A model generated the notes under the pieces. That model searched no databases, was not told the origin of the DNA, and saw only the letters and a list, made by a program, of their open reading frames with translations. From Lentisphaerae bacterium ADurb.Bin082 (GTDB taxonomy: Bacteria; Verrucomicrobiota; Lentisphaeria; Oligosphaerales; Oligosphaeraceae), in NCBI GenBank assembly GCA_002070945.1, contig MWEG01000016.1:1-35137 (forward strand): a stretch of 35,137 nt of DNA, read 5' to 3'. Both the position numbers and the translations under genes were made by a program. Each line of letters starts with the position of its first letter. The first letter of the stretch is position 1. Shown here piece after piece: positions 1 through 6,515 of the stretch.

Positions 1-75
1 ATGCGCTTGCCGTTGCCATGGCCATCGAGCTTCCCGCAGGGGATTTTCAGAAGGTGCCGGAGGCAGACAAGGATG
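1..75 (+). pseudogene. Transposase gene, upstream fragment, cut by insertion
   Basis: The frame that starts at base 3 is open from the window edge and reads AIELPAGDFQKVPEADKD before it meets an insertion-sequence end at 76; the first bases of that end supply a stop (TAA, 78-80). The remaining C-terminal part of the same gene lies inverted at 412-811. If the two are joined through the shared 8 bp CAAGGATG (68-75, reverse complement 804-811), one uninterrupted frame results, ADKD followed by AIEERMENTEQ. I therefore read this as the middle of a transposase gene whose 5' part lies outside the window. The family is probably ISH6/ISNCY-like from memory of the C-terminal half; the family name is less certain than the split. 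Confidence 0.7.
68..75 (+). repeat. 8-bp target-site duplication, copy 1
   Basis: CAAGGATG directly precedes the insertion-sequence end at 76. Its exact reverse complement CATCCTTG stands at 804-811, directly before another end of the same family at 812. Opposite orientation of the two copies is what an inversion with one endpoint inside the transposon-bounded segment would leave. Confidence 0.65.
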
Positions 76-108
76 GTTAATGTGCGAAGTTTTGTGATGA
101 ATGCTTGC
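76..108 (-). mobile_element. Insertion-sequence 3' end (terminal repeat with transposase C-terminus)
   Basis: The stretch begins GTTAATGTGCGAAG and on the minus strand encodes CKHSSQNFAH followed by TAA, the same C-terminus as the transposase fragments at 411 and 6433. The stop codon lies inside the terminal repeat. Only about 33 bp can be recognised; what follows is not transposase-like, so this is a remnant end. Confidence 0.7.
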
Positions 109-410
109 AGACCTTCAGACTGCCGTAGATGGAATTGGTCTCATCGGATGACTATGACTCCTGCGTATACTGTCAAAATATAGCCTAAGCAATCATATAT
201 TGCCGCTATCATAGTGAGTTGCTTAACAGGCATTTGTGCATGCATTTTGCGCCGTAGGCGCTTAACCATGCTTAACCCCAGGCTTTAGCCTGGGGATAGG
301 CGTACCCCAGGAGTGGTGCCCCGTAGGGGGCACTACCGGACGTCTACCAGCACAATCACTGCGCCAAATCTCTCTTTCTGTCACAGGATTTAGCACAATA
401 ACACGAGATT
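109..410. other. Gene-free spacer with a two-hairpin repeat
   Basis: No credible reading frame is visible. The stretch holds a two-hairpin repeat unit (276-337) and otherwise AT-rich sequence between two insertion-sequence ends that point the same way (76 and 411). Confidence 0.5.
276..337 (+). repeat. Two-hairpin intergenic repeat, copy 1
   Basis: The first hairpin is the perfect palindrome at 276-295 (CCCCAGGC TTTA GCCTGGGG read with its arms). The second is GTGCCCC-GTAG-GGGCAC at 316-333. The same two hairpins in the same order, with the same flanking TGGTGCC and GGCACTAC, occur reverse-complemented at 15698-15759. The loop bases of the second hairpin change together on both arms, which argues for selection on structure. 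Confidence 0.6.
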
Positions 411-411
411 G

Positions 412-811
412 TTAATGTGCGAAGTTTTGTGATGAACACTTGTAGTTTCCGACCGAAACCATGACATTTCCAATGACGTTCATCCTTTGCATCCATTCCT
501 TTTCCCATTCTTTGGCATTGGTAAAACGCTTCAGAATGATGCCTGCCACCTTTTTTGCCCCTTTGTCACTCCACCCGTAGGCAATGTTTTTCAAGCGCCT
601 GGCCAGCTCCCGCATTACCCTCTCCACCATGGTCGACGCCTTGTGGGAAATCAGTCCCCACTTCAACCATCTTCTGACGTAGGCAAACACGGAGCGCCTG
701 GCGTTGTCGATGTAGGTTGCCGCCGTCGAGTAGCCTTTCCCTTCCAGGTACGAGACAAATTTCAGCATCGCCTGCTCGGTATTTTCCATTCGCTCCTCAA
801 TGGCATCCTTG
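412..811 (-). pseudogene. Transposase gene, C-terminal fragment (inverted)
   Basis: From 811 down to the stop at 412 the minus strand encodes about 133 residues, beginning KDAIEERMENTEQ and ending SSQNFAH. Recognisable parts are YVRRWLKWGLISHKAST, VERVMRELARRLKNIAYGW and KGAKKVAGIILKRFTNAKEW, typical of the C-terminal third of an ISH6/ISNCY-type transposase. There is no start codon needed: an ATG at 789 is internal. The fragment is continuous in frame with the plus-strand piece at 1-75 once the 8-bp duplication is collapsed. Its 3' end coincides with the terminal repeat GTTAATGTGCGAAG at 411. It is a broken gene and cannot make an active transposase. Confidence 0.75.
804..811 (-). repeat. 8-bp target-site duplication, copy 2 (inverted)
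   Basis: CATCCTTG is the reverse complement of bases 68-75 and abuts the terminal repeat at 812. Confidence 0.65.
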
Positions 812-972
812 GTTAATGTGCGAAACGTAGTGACGGAAGTAAATATTTGGCGAAGCGTATCTTAATCTTGATGAGACGCCTTCACCTACCAAAACAAGGA
901 GATTTAGATACGGGGGACAAAAATAACATGGATTGGAGGTTTTGCAATCCAGAGAAGAGGTTTTTGTGTTGA
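812..972 (+). mobile_element. Insertion-sequence 5' end with transposase start
   Basis: The stretch begins GTTAATGTGCGAAACG, which shares its first 13 bases and scattered later bases (GTGA) with the 3' ends at 76, 411 and 6433; this is what a left terminal repeat of the same element should look like. After about 115 bp an ATG at 928, preceded by a GGGGG at 912-916, opens a 14-codon peptide MDWRFCNPEKRFLC that stops at 972. I take this as the start of a transposase gene that is cut off there, but the family N-terminus is not one I can confirm. Confidence 0.5.
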
Positions 973-1000
973 GGGATTCTTGAGAGCGGAATTACAAGGA

Positions 1001-1257
1001 GTGAGGCGCTATTTTGTTTCATCCGCAGATTACGCTGATGGACGCAGATTTTTTTGGGGTGTGAGTGTTTTGAAAATCAGCGTCATCTTCGGATTAATCT
1101 TTACAATAGGACAGTGTTGACCATGCAGTTTGGCATCATTTTGCCGAAACCTTAGGGCACTCTGGCTGGTTTTCACTGCCTGCGGTGTTACTTTAAGACA
1201 AGGAGAGAAAAATACTGAAATTCATCCGCAGATTACGCTGATGGACGCAGATTTTTA
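1001..1257 (+). repeat. 257-bp direct repeat, copy 1
   Basis: Nearly identical over its full length to 3673-3929, with only a handful of substitutions and no net length change. Each copy contains two forward ATCCGCAGATTACGC units and one inverted unit. Together the copies bracket the GxxExxY and nucleotidyltransferase genes. This copy is followed by the GxxExxY gene; the other is not. Confidence 0.85.
1223..1251 (+). repeat. 29-bp direct repeat flanking GxxExxY, left copy
   Basis: The 29 bases starting CATCCGCAGATTACGC recur exactly at 1723-1751, precisely 500 bp downstream. They immediately bracket the GxxExxY gene. Related units occur at 1020, 3692 and 3896, with inverted or diverged ones near 1070, 1770, 3745, 3945, 6485 and 17678. 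Confidence 0.85.
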
Positions 1258-1269
1258 TGAGGTGACGTC

Positions 1270-1713
1270 ATGCCAACTCGCGACGACCCTGAAACGTATG
1301 CGGTGATTGGAGCGGCGATGAAAGTACATTCGTTTCTAGGCTGCGGGTTCCTGGAACAGGTGTACCAAGAGGCGCTGGCCATTGAGTTTTACCGGCGACA
1401 GATTCCATTTGTGAGGGAGGTAAAGCTGCCGATTTTTTACGCGGGCGTGCAACTCAATACGTTTTATCAGGCGGATTTCATTTGCTATGGTCGCCTGATC
1501 GTTGAACTCAAAGCCCTGTCCAGCTTGTCAGGAAACAAACAGGCACAAGTCATCAACTACTTGAAAGCTTCAGGGTTGCATCGAGCATTGTTGATTAATT
1601 TCGGCGGTTCCAGCTTGCATTATGAGCGCATCGTCCATAACTATTACCCGGAAACGCCACTGTCTGGAGACGAATGTAGAGAGCCGACTGTTGATGGTAA
1701 GGATATTTCTTGA
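1270..1713 (+). CDS. GxxExxY protein (PD-(D/E)XK nuclease-like)
   Basis: A 147-residue protein of the GxxExxY family. The signature is GFLEQVY at residues 26-32. A nuclease-like core follows: Asp69 in QADF, then Glu79 and Lys81 in IVELKAL, then Gln91, the D...ExK layout of the PD-(D/E)XK fold (PDDEXK_3 group). The family's biochemical function is not established; a DNA-cleaving role is inferred from the fold. The ATG at 1270 follows GAGGTGACGTC, a fair ribosome-binding site. The gene lies between two exact 29-bp direct repeats and inside a larger repeat, and the family is often found next to CCGCAGATTACGC-type repeats in other genomes. The last 25 residues, after NYYPE, are low in conservation and may be repeat-derived. 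It is 114 bp upstream of the nucleotidyltransferase pair, with a hairpin between. Confidence 0.88.
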   Translation: MPTRDDPETYAVIGAAMKVHSFLGCGFLEQVYQEALAIEFYRRQIPFVREVKLPIFYAGVQLNTFYQADFICYGRLIVELKALSSLSGNKQAQVINYLKASGLHRALLINFGGSSLHYERIVHNYYPETPLSGDECREPTVDGKDIS

Positions 1714-1722
1714 AAATTAAAG

Positions 1723-1808
1723 CATCCGCAGATTACGCTGATGGACGCAGAATTAAAGCCATCCCTAAAAAAATCTGCGTAATCTGCGCCATCTGCGGAT
1801 AAATCTTT
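1723..1808. repeat. 29-bp direct repeat, right copy, with inverted arm
   Basis: Bases 1723-1751 repeat 1223-1251 exactly. Bases about 1770-1803 are the same unit in reverse (AAAAAATCTGCG...), so the RNA could fold into a long hairpin between GxxExxY and the next gene. The tail 1752-1806 matches 3924-3975 after repeat copy 2. Confidence 0.75.
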
Positions 1809-1827
1809 CTTCAGGGGGCGTCACACC

Positions 1828-2925
1828 ATGAATTGGACATTCAACCAACTGAAAAGCGATGTCAGCGGGAGGGTTATCTTCCGGGGGATATGGGGAAGCC
1901 ACGCCTATGGCACGGCTACTCCGGAAAGCGACTATGACTCCCTTGGCGTATTTATGCTGGAAAAATGCGCCTATGTCTCGCTTGACGAGCCGCCGAGCCA
2001 AGTGTCAGATGCGAACAATGACAACCGCTATTACTCTTTGCGGAATTACCTGGAACTCGCAGCCAAGGCGAATCCCAATATTCTGGATTCCCTTTATCTG
2101 CCGCAAGACTGTGTTCTGACGTCGTCCATTTATTGGGATATGTTGCAAAAACGCAGAAACATCTTCATCACTCAGCAGGTGTGCCAGACCTACTGCGATT
2201 ACGCCATGGCCCAGATCAAAAAGGCGCGTGGACGCAACAAGCGGGTCCATAATCCCCAGCCGGAACGTCGGCCGGAAGCGACTGATTTCTGCTATGTGTT
2301 ACAGCAATCTCCCGAGGGGAGGATGCCGGCGCGTCCTGTGCCTATTGCGGAATCCGGCATCCGGCTGGAGCAGTGCCACGCCGCTGCCTTGGAAAATTCA
2401 GGGGAACTGTATCGTCTGTATGATTATGGCCAGCAAGGGCGTGGGGTGTTCCGCAACGGCATGCTGGTCTGCGAGAGCATCCCCAAGGAAGACGAAAATA
2501 CCAGATTCATCGGACTGATGCTCTTCAATAAAAATGCCTTTGAGCAGGCCAAATCTCGTCATCAGCAGTATTGGGAATGGTATCGAAGCCGTAATGAGGC
2601 GCGTTGGCGTGACCAGGAATCCGGCGAGTTGGACTACGACGCCAAGAATCTGATGCACACTTTCCGCTTGCTCTATTCCGGGATGAACGTCATGGAGCAT
2701 GGCGAGCCGCTGGTGCGCTTTTCCGGAGAAAAATTGCAGGAACTGCGCGACATCAGGGCAGGGGGCTTTTCCTACGACCAGCTGGTCGCCAAGGCAGAGG
2801 CGCTGGCGGAAAGGCTGGCTAGCCTGCGAGAAGGCTCGTCGCTGCCAGAAAAAGCAGACCGGGGGCAAGTCGATGCCTTGCTCCTGGAAATCACTAACCG
2901 CTGGGAAGCCGACTATGCGCGATAA
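1828..2925 (+). CDS. Nucleotidyltransferase-like protein, long form (COG3541/YcgL type)
   Basis: A 365-residue protein with a polymerase-beta-type nucleotidyltransferase site near its N-terminus: GSHAYGT at 23-29, then ESDYDSLGV, where Asp35 and Asp37 would bind metal. This fits the predicted nucleotidyltransferases of COG3541/PF10127. The middle and C-terminal parts are helical and give no second domain I recognise. ATG at 1828 has CAGGGGGCG about 10 bases upstream. It overlaps the next gene by 11 bp (ATG at 2915 inside its last codons), so the two are translationally coupled. Substrate is unknown; relatives are linked to RNA ligases (RlaP) and to phage or accessory regions. The two partners have diverged from each other, so this is not a recent tandem duplicate. 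Confidence 0.75.
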   Translation: MNWTFNQLKSDVSGRVIFRGIWGSHAYGTATPESDYDSLGVFMLEKCAYVSLDEPPSQVSDANNDNRYYSLRNYLELAAKANPNILDSLYLPQDCVLTSSIYWDMLQKRRNIFITQQVCQTYCDYAMAQIKKARGRNKRVHNPQPERRPEATDFCYVLQQSPEGRMPARPVPIAESGIRLEQCHAAALENSGELYRLYDYGQQGRGVFRNGMLVCESIPKEDENTRFIGLMLFNKNAFEQAKSRHQQYWEWYRSRNEARWRDQESGELDYDAKNLMHTFRLLYSGMNVMEHGEPLVRFSGEKLQELRDIRAGGFSYDQLVAKAEALAERLASLREGSSLPEKADRGQVDALLLEITNRWEADYAR

Positions 2926-3676
2926 AGTCATTTTAGCTCTGCGTCAGCTGGAGGTTGAGCACCAATGCAGATTCCTGTTTGCCGCCGAAGCAGGAAGCCG
3001 CGCCTGGGGATTCGCCTCGCCTGACAGCGACTATGACATCAGGGCAATCTATGTGAAACCGCTGGACTGGTATCTCTCTATAAATGAGCAGCCGCAAGAC
3101 ACGATTGCGGCGATGCTGCCCGGGGAAATGGACATTTCTGCCTGGGAGTTGCGGAAAACCCTCCGATTGTTTCAAGGATGCAACCTCGCTCTCAACGAAT
3201 GGCTGACGAGTCCCATACTCTATTTTGCCGAGCCGGAATTTCACGAAGCCATGCGTTCATTTCTCCCGCAATGCTTTAATCCCATCAAGGCGGTGCATCA
3301 CTACCTTGCCATGACTCAAAAAAGCCTGGACACTATGGCAGCGGACGGCGCTATCTCCATCAAGAAGCTGTTCTATGCCTTGCGCGGTGTGCTGGCTGCC
3401 GCATGGTGTTGCCATTGCCAGACTATGCCTCCGGTTGAATTCACTAAGCTGTTGCGTCCTGAGTGGGTGCCGTCCGATATTGATGGCGTCATCCGCAAAT
3501 TGTTGGCGCAAAAGCAACAGGCAAGGGAAGGCGAGGGACTTGTCATGCCGGCTGAATTGAGAGCGTTCCTGGACGAAACCAGGACGGCTTGCCAGGCACA
3601 AGCGCCAAGCCTTGCTCCAAAGCATCTCCGTAGCGACAAACTGGATGGCCTGTTTCTGGAATGGGTGAAAAAGTGA
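2915..3676 (+). CDS. Nucleotidyltransferase-like protein, short form (COG3541/YcgL type)
   Basis: A 253-residue protein with GSRAWGF at 27-33 and SPDSDYDIRAIYV, with Asp39 and Asp41 as the likely metal ligands. The C-terminal two thirds are helical (KLFYALRGVLAAAWC) as in COG3541/RlaP-type proteins. The open frame extends upstream to 2699, but the start at 2915 is chosen because it overlaps the end of the preceding gene by 11 bp and because the upstream extension is only the shadow of that gene. The stop codon TGA at 3674-3676 lies inside the second 257-bp repeat, so the repeat either inserted at, or recombined precisely into, the end of this gene. Substrate unknown; with its partner it may form a two-protein modifying system. 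Confidence 0.78.
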   Translation: MRDKVILALRQLEVEHQCRFLFAAEAGSRAWGFASPDSDYDIRAIYVKPLDWYLSINEQPQDTIAAMLPGEMDISAWELRKTLRLFQGCNLALNEWLTSPILYFAEPEFHEAMRSFLPQCFNPIKAVHHYLAMTQKSLDTMAADGAISIKKLFYALRGVLAAAWCCHCQTMPPVEFTKLLRPEWVPSDIDGVIRKLLAQKQQAREGEGLVMPAELRAFLDETRTACQAQAPSLAPKHLRSDKLDGLFLEWVKK

Positions 3677-3975
3677 GGCGCTATTTTGTTTTATCCGCAG
3701 ATTACGCTGATGGACGCAGATTTTTTGGGGGTGTGATTGTTTTGAAAATCAGCGTCATCTGCGGATTAATCTTTACAATAGGACAGTGTTGACCATGCAG
3801 TTTGGCATCATTTTGCCGAAACCTCAAGGTACTCTGGCTGGTTTTCACTGCCTGCGGTGTTACTTTAAGACAAGGAGAGAAAAATACTGAAATTTATCCG
3901 CAGATTACGCTGATGGACGCAGATTTTTAAAGCCCTTCCTAAAAAAATCTGCGTCATCTGCGGATAAATCTTCTA
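3673..3975 (+). repeat. 257-bp direct repeat, copy 2, plus tail (site without GxxExxY)
   Basis: 3673-3929 matches 1001-1257. It runs straight into a tail (3924-3975, AAGCCCTTCCTAAAAAAATC and an inverted CCGCAGA unit) that in copy 1 is found only after the GxxExxY gene (1752-1806). The arrangement is what results if the 500 bp between the 29-bp direct repeats were removed. The forward unit at 3896-3922 and the inverted unit at 3940-3969 can pair as a hairpin. Confidence 0.8.
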
Positions 3976-4142
3976 CATAAATTGTCGGGGAGGGCTGTTT
4001 TTGTGATTTTTGCTCGTCTGGTCTGTCTTTTATCCCACATTTCTTACCCAAAAACGCTTTGATTTTTTGCGGCTGTTTGGCGGCCATTGCGTTAATGTTA
4101 TGATGAACGCGACCTATAGTTATTGCGGCTGATAAGAAATTT

Positions 4143-4853
4143 TCACCTTGATGATTTCGCCAGGTTCTTGTTATTCCGCGCCAGTGATTCCAGCTTCGTT
4201 AGCCAATCGTGGAATAGCGGACACTTGCTGCGCATCTTCGGTATGCCGATCGCCTGGGCTATAGCTATCCCGGTAATAGTCTTCTTAAAACCAATGCGTT
4301 TTCTCAATTTTTTCAATCGTTTCGATGGCGCTGTGTCGGTGTTGTCATTGATTTTTTCCGGTTCGCCGCATTGTGTCAGAATAGCATCAATGTCGGCTTG
4401 TCTTGCTCCCAGCTTTTCCGCCAGGCAGACTGGATCACTGAAGTACAGCGCCTCAAGTTCATGCATGGAGACATAGGGGATAAAGCGCCTAGTCGGATTC
4501 AGCTTTGGAAACAGGCGTTTCGCCTCCTCGGCAGTTGCCAAATTGATGATTTCAGCTTTGCGGGTATGGGTAGACTGCTGGTTTGATTCAGCATAACCTG
4601 GCCAGTCGCTCCCAATTTTATAGTAGTCGACAAGGAAAGTTAGAAAAGTATCCGGTCGTTGCTTGAGATGCTTCTCTATGTCGTTTTTGACCCGCGCAAA
4701 CCTAACATCGCCGCCACTTTCTCCTGGCTTGTGGAGTATAATCGGAATTAGCAAAATGCCCTGCTCAGCCAGGTAAGGGCCAAGAAGATTTTTCACGAAC
4801 GCCTGATCACTTGGTCCTTCGGTAATCACGACGACGGTGACATTATCATTCAT
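4143..4853 (-). CDS. DUF4276 family protein (Toprim-like nuclease partner)
   Basis: A 236-residue protein matching DUF4276. Visible motifs: VVVITEGPSDQAF (Glu12, the glutamate expected at the start of a Toprim fold), FLVDYYKIGSDWPG (Asp76), and RFIPYVSMHELEALYFSDP (His131, Glu132, Glu134), the most typical DUF4276 stretch. A metal-dependent nuclease role is inferred, not shown. The frame is open upstream to 4964, but ATG at 4853 is chosen because it gives the family N-terminus and overlaps the ATPase stop (4846-4848) by 8 bp, so the pair is coupled. ATPase plus Toprim-like gene pairs (split OLD, PARIS, RloA/RloB and relatives) act in phage defence; this pair fits that pattern. Confidence 0.85.
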   Translation of the reverse strand: MNDNVTVVVITEGPSDQAFVKNLLGPYLAEQGILLIPIILHKPGESGGDVRFARVKNDIEKHLKQRPDTFLTFLVDYYKIGSDWPGYAESNQQSTHTRKAEIINLATAEEAKRLFPKLNPTRRFIPYVSMHELEALYFSDPVCLAEKLGARQADIDAILTQCGEPEKINDNTDTAPSKRLKKLRKRIGFKKTITGIAIAQAIGIPKMRSKCPLFHDWLTKLESLARNNKNLAKSSR

Positions 4854-5952
4854 GCGTCGTCCCTCCGTGGATGACGTTTTTGGCCCAGAGTTCTCCGACG
4901 GAGTAGCTTTCCAGCCATTCTGAGTAATCTGAGCGCTGCAGCCGCTCAAACGTCGATTGTCCATCTCGGCGGTTCACCGTGACGATGTTTTCAATGGCGA
5001 ACTGGTCGAGGAGCAGGGGCGATTGCGTCGCCACGATGACTTGCGTACGGCTGGCGGCGTCCAGGATGAGTTCGCCCAGAATTCTGATAGCCTCGGGGTG
5101 CAGGCCAAGCTCTGGTTCATCGATGATCATGGTCGTCGGCGGATTGGGTTGGAGAAGCGCTGTTGCCAGGCAAATGAAGCGGATGTTGCCGTCTGACAAA
5201 TGATACGGTTGCATGGGATAATCCGAGCCTTTGGTCTTCCAGGACAGGGACACCTTGGTCTTGGGACCCAGTTGTTGCGGCTCAAGCAAAAAATCGTCTA
5301 GGAACGGCGCTACCAGGCGACAGGCATTAAGGATATCGTCGTAACAGGCTTGTTCGTCTTGGCGGAGACGCAATAAAAAGGGTCCTATGTTAGCAGCGTC
5401 GTATCGTAACGCTTTGTTGTCTTCGATGATTTCTGCATGTCGCATGGCCGCAGTGGCGCTGGTATCGTGAAAATGGTAGATTTTCCACGAGCTGATGGCA
5501 TCGAAGACCGGTCGGCTGTATTGGCTGTCGTGAGAGTTTCCTTTTGCTTCCTTTACCAGGAGGGGCGAATTATCTCCGTTGCTTTCCAGTTCCCGCCACC
5601 TTTTTTCCCCGCTTGGATCATAACAAGCTTCATTGGCAAGCGCGAAGCCTTCTCCGGGGCCGGGTTTGATCGCAAAGCGGTATCCGTGCACGCCAAAGTG
5701 GGTTTCACACTCTATATGCTTAGTCACTTTGCGTCCATTGTAGAGAAGATCGCTGATACCACCGCTCTCGCGGATGAAATCTGCGAGGTTGTCCTCAACC
5801 AGCGCCTGAACCAAGCGGAAAAAAGCGATCAGATTGCTTTTGCCCGCGCCATTGGCGCCGACAAAGACATTGAGATTTCGCAATTCGAAATCTTCAAGTT
5901 CCCGAATGGATTTGAACCCGCGAATGGTCAATCTGTCCAATGAGTCAGCCAT
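4846..5952 (-). CDS. AAA/ABC-type ATPase, OLD-like (AAA_21)
   Basis: A 368-residue SMC/OLD-like ATPase. GFKSIRELEDFELRNLNVFVG leads into Walker A GANGAGKS at 32-39; HLSDGNIRF near 251-259 is the ABC signature; TMIIDEPELGLHP at 274-286 is Walker B; VATQSP at 307-312 is the His/switch loop region. The domain order matches COG4637-type ATPases that pair with Toprim or DUF4276 proteins. It likely senses an invader-linked signal and controls the partner nuclease; that is inference from family. The gene is upstream in a two-gene operon read leftwards and overlaps DUF4276 by 8 bp. GGAGGG stands about 10 bases before the ATG. A strong bidirectional terminator at 6078-6109 insulates it upstream. Confidence 0.88.
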   Translation of the reverse strand: MADSLDRLTIRGFKSIRELEDFELRNLNVFVGANGAGKSNLIAFFRLVQALVEDNLADFIRESGGISDLLYNGRKVTKHIECETHFGVHGYRFAIKPGPGEGFALANEACYDPSGEKRWRELESNGDNSPLLVKEAKGNSHDSQYSRPVFDAISSWKIYHFHDTSATAAMRHAEIIEDNKALRYDAANIGPFLLRLRQDEQACYDDILNACRLVAPFLDDFLLEPQQLGPKTKVSLSWKTKGSDYPMQPYHLSDGNIRFICLATALLQPNPPTTMIIDEPELGLHPEAIRILGELILDAASRTQVIVATQSPLLLDQFAIENIVTVNRRDGQSTFERLQRSDYSEWLESYSVGELWAKNVIHGGTTHE

Positions 5953-6077
5953 TTGTATACCCTCCGCGTCCTACATGCGCCTCATGAACTCTTCCATGGT
6001 GTGACGGACTTTTCAGTTCTCGTCATCCCCTTGTTCTAGGTGAACTTGCGACTGACAACTAAAATTGAGAAGAGGCA

Positions 6078-6109
6078 AAAAAAGCCCGAATGGCCAATCG
6101 GGCTTTTTT
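6078..6109. terminator. Bidirectional rho-independent terminator
   Basis: Arms AAAAAAGCCCGA and TCGGGCTTTTTT pair perfectly around a short loop, with T runs on both strands. No expressed gene obviously ends here, so it may be left from an older gene arrangement or protect the ATPase promoter from read-through. Confidence 0.85.
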
Positions 6110-6400
6110 GTTTAAAATTGGAGAAGTGGGAATGTGTTTGTAGGTAGCATAACCAGGGAAATTTCATGTAAAAAGTATCTTTTGCGGCTATGCTCGGGTA
6201 GAAAACACCATCTCAAAAACGGTACTAGGCGGTACCTCAATGGTCGGAGAAGTGCCAAAAGGTACCTCTTCATTGAACACAACATGCTCATATTCATAGA
6301 ATAATATACCCTCCACAATTGAATAGGCAACCGACTTCAGATGATTTCCCTTTCACTCAGGCTGAACCACTACGCCAGCGTGTAATCGGTCGCCAATACT

Positions 6401-6433
6401 ACAAGCATTCGTCACAAAATTTCGCACATTAAC
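6401..6433 (+). mobile_element. Insertion-sequence 3' end (terminal repeat with transposase C-terminus)
   Basis: The plus strand encodes YKHSSQNFAH then TAA at 6430-6432, the same C-terminus as the fragments at 76 and 411. It is the inverted counterpart of 76-108, with only a few differences over 33 bp. Upstream codons (QRVIGRQY) only weakly resemble the transposase, so the body is deleted. Confidence 0.7.
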
Positions 6434-6486
6434 TGTTTTTGTGAATGAATTTAGCTGCCACGGATTAATCCACCATTAACGTTTTT

Positions 6487-6515
6487 TTATCCGTAGATTG
6501 TCGCAGATATTTTGG
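6487..6515 (+). repeat. Diverged ATCCGCAGATT-family repeat
   Basis: ATCCGTAGATTGTCGCAGAT resembles the repeat units around GxxExxY and lies just outside the right IS end. Confidence 0.5.

Larger units (their letters stand above)
812..6433 (+). mobile_element. Putative 5.6-kb cargo-bearing element bounded by IS ends
   Basis: A 5'-type terminal repeat at 812 and a 3'-type terminal repeat ending at 6433 face each other and enclose the GxxExxY, nucleotidyltransferase and ATPase/DUF4276 genes, with no intact transposase. The left end carries CATCCTTG; the right end now abuts unrelated sequence. If the segment 76-6433 is turned around by recombination between the near-identical 33-bp inverted ends at 76 and 6433, the element becomes flanked on both sides by CAAGGATG and splits the transposase at 1-75/412-811. 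That internal consistency is the main support. The boundaries are inference; it could also be two unrelated remnant ends. Confidence 0.5.

Noticed and set aside
1..183. 60-codon open frame from the first base
   Set aside because: Runs across the IS end at 76 in another frame than the transposase; no recognisable protein.
1001..3975. ATCCGCAGATTACGC repeats as a CRISPR array
   Set aside because: Units are unevenly spaced, in both orientations, and separated by genes; no cas gene is present.
3905..4087. 60-codon open frame on the minus strand after the ATPase/DUF4276 genes
   Set aside because: It runs into the repeat tail and encodes repeat sequence; no support as a gene.
6112..6330. 72-codon open frame on the minus strand
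   Set aside because: AT-rich spacer between terminator and IS end, no ribosome-binding site or family features.
6298..6432. Possible longer coding piece upstream of YKHSSQNFAH
   Set aside because: Only the last ten or so codons match the transposase; the upstream 40 codons do not resemble it.
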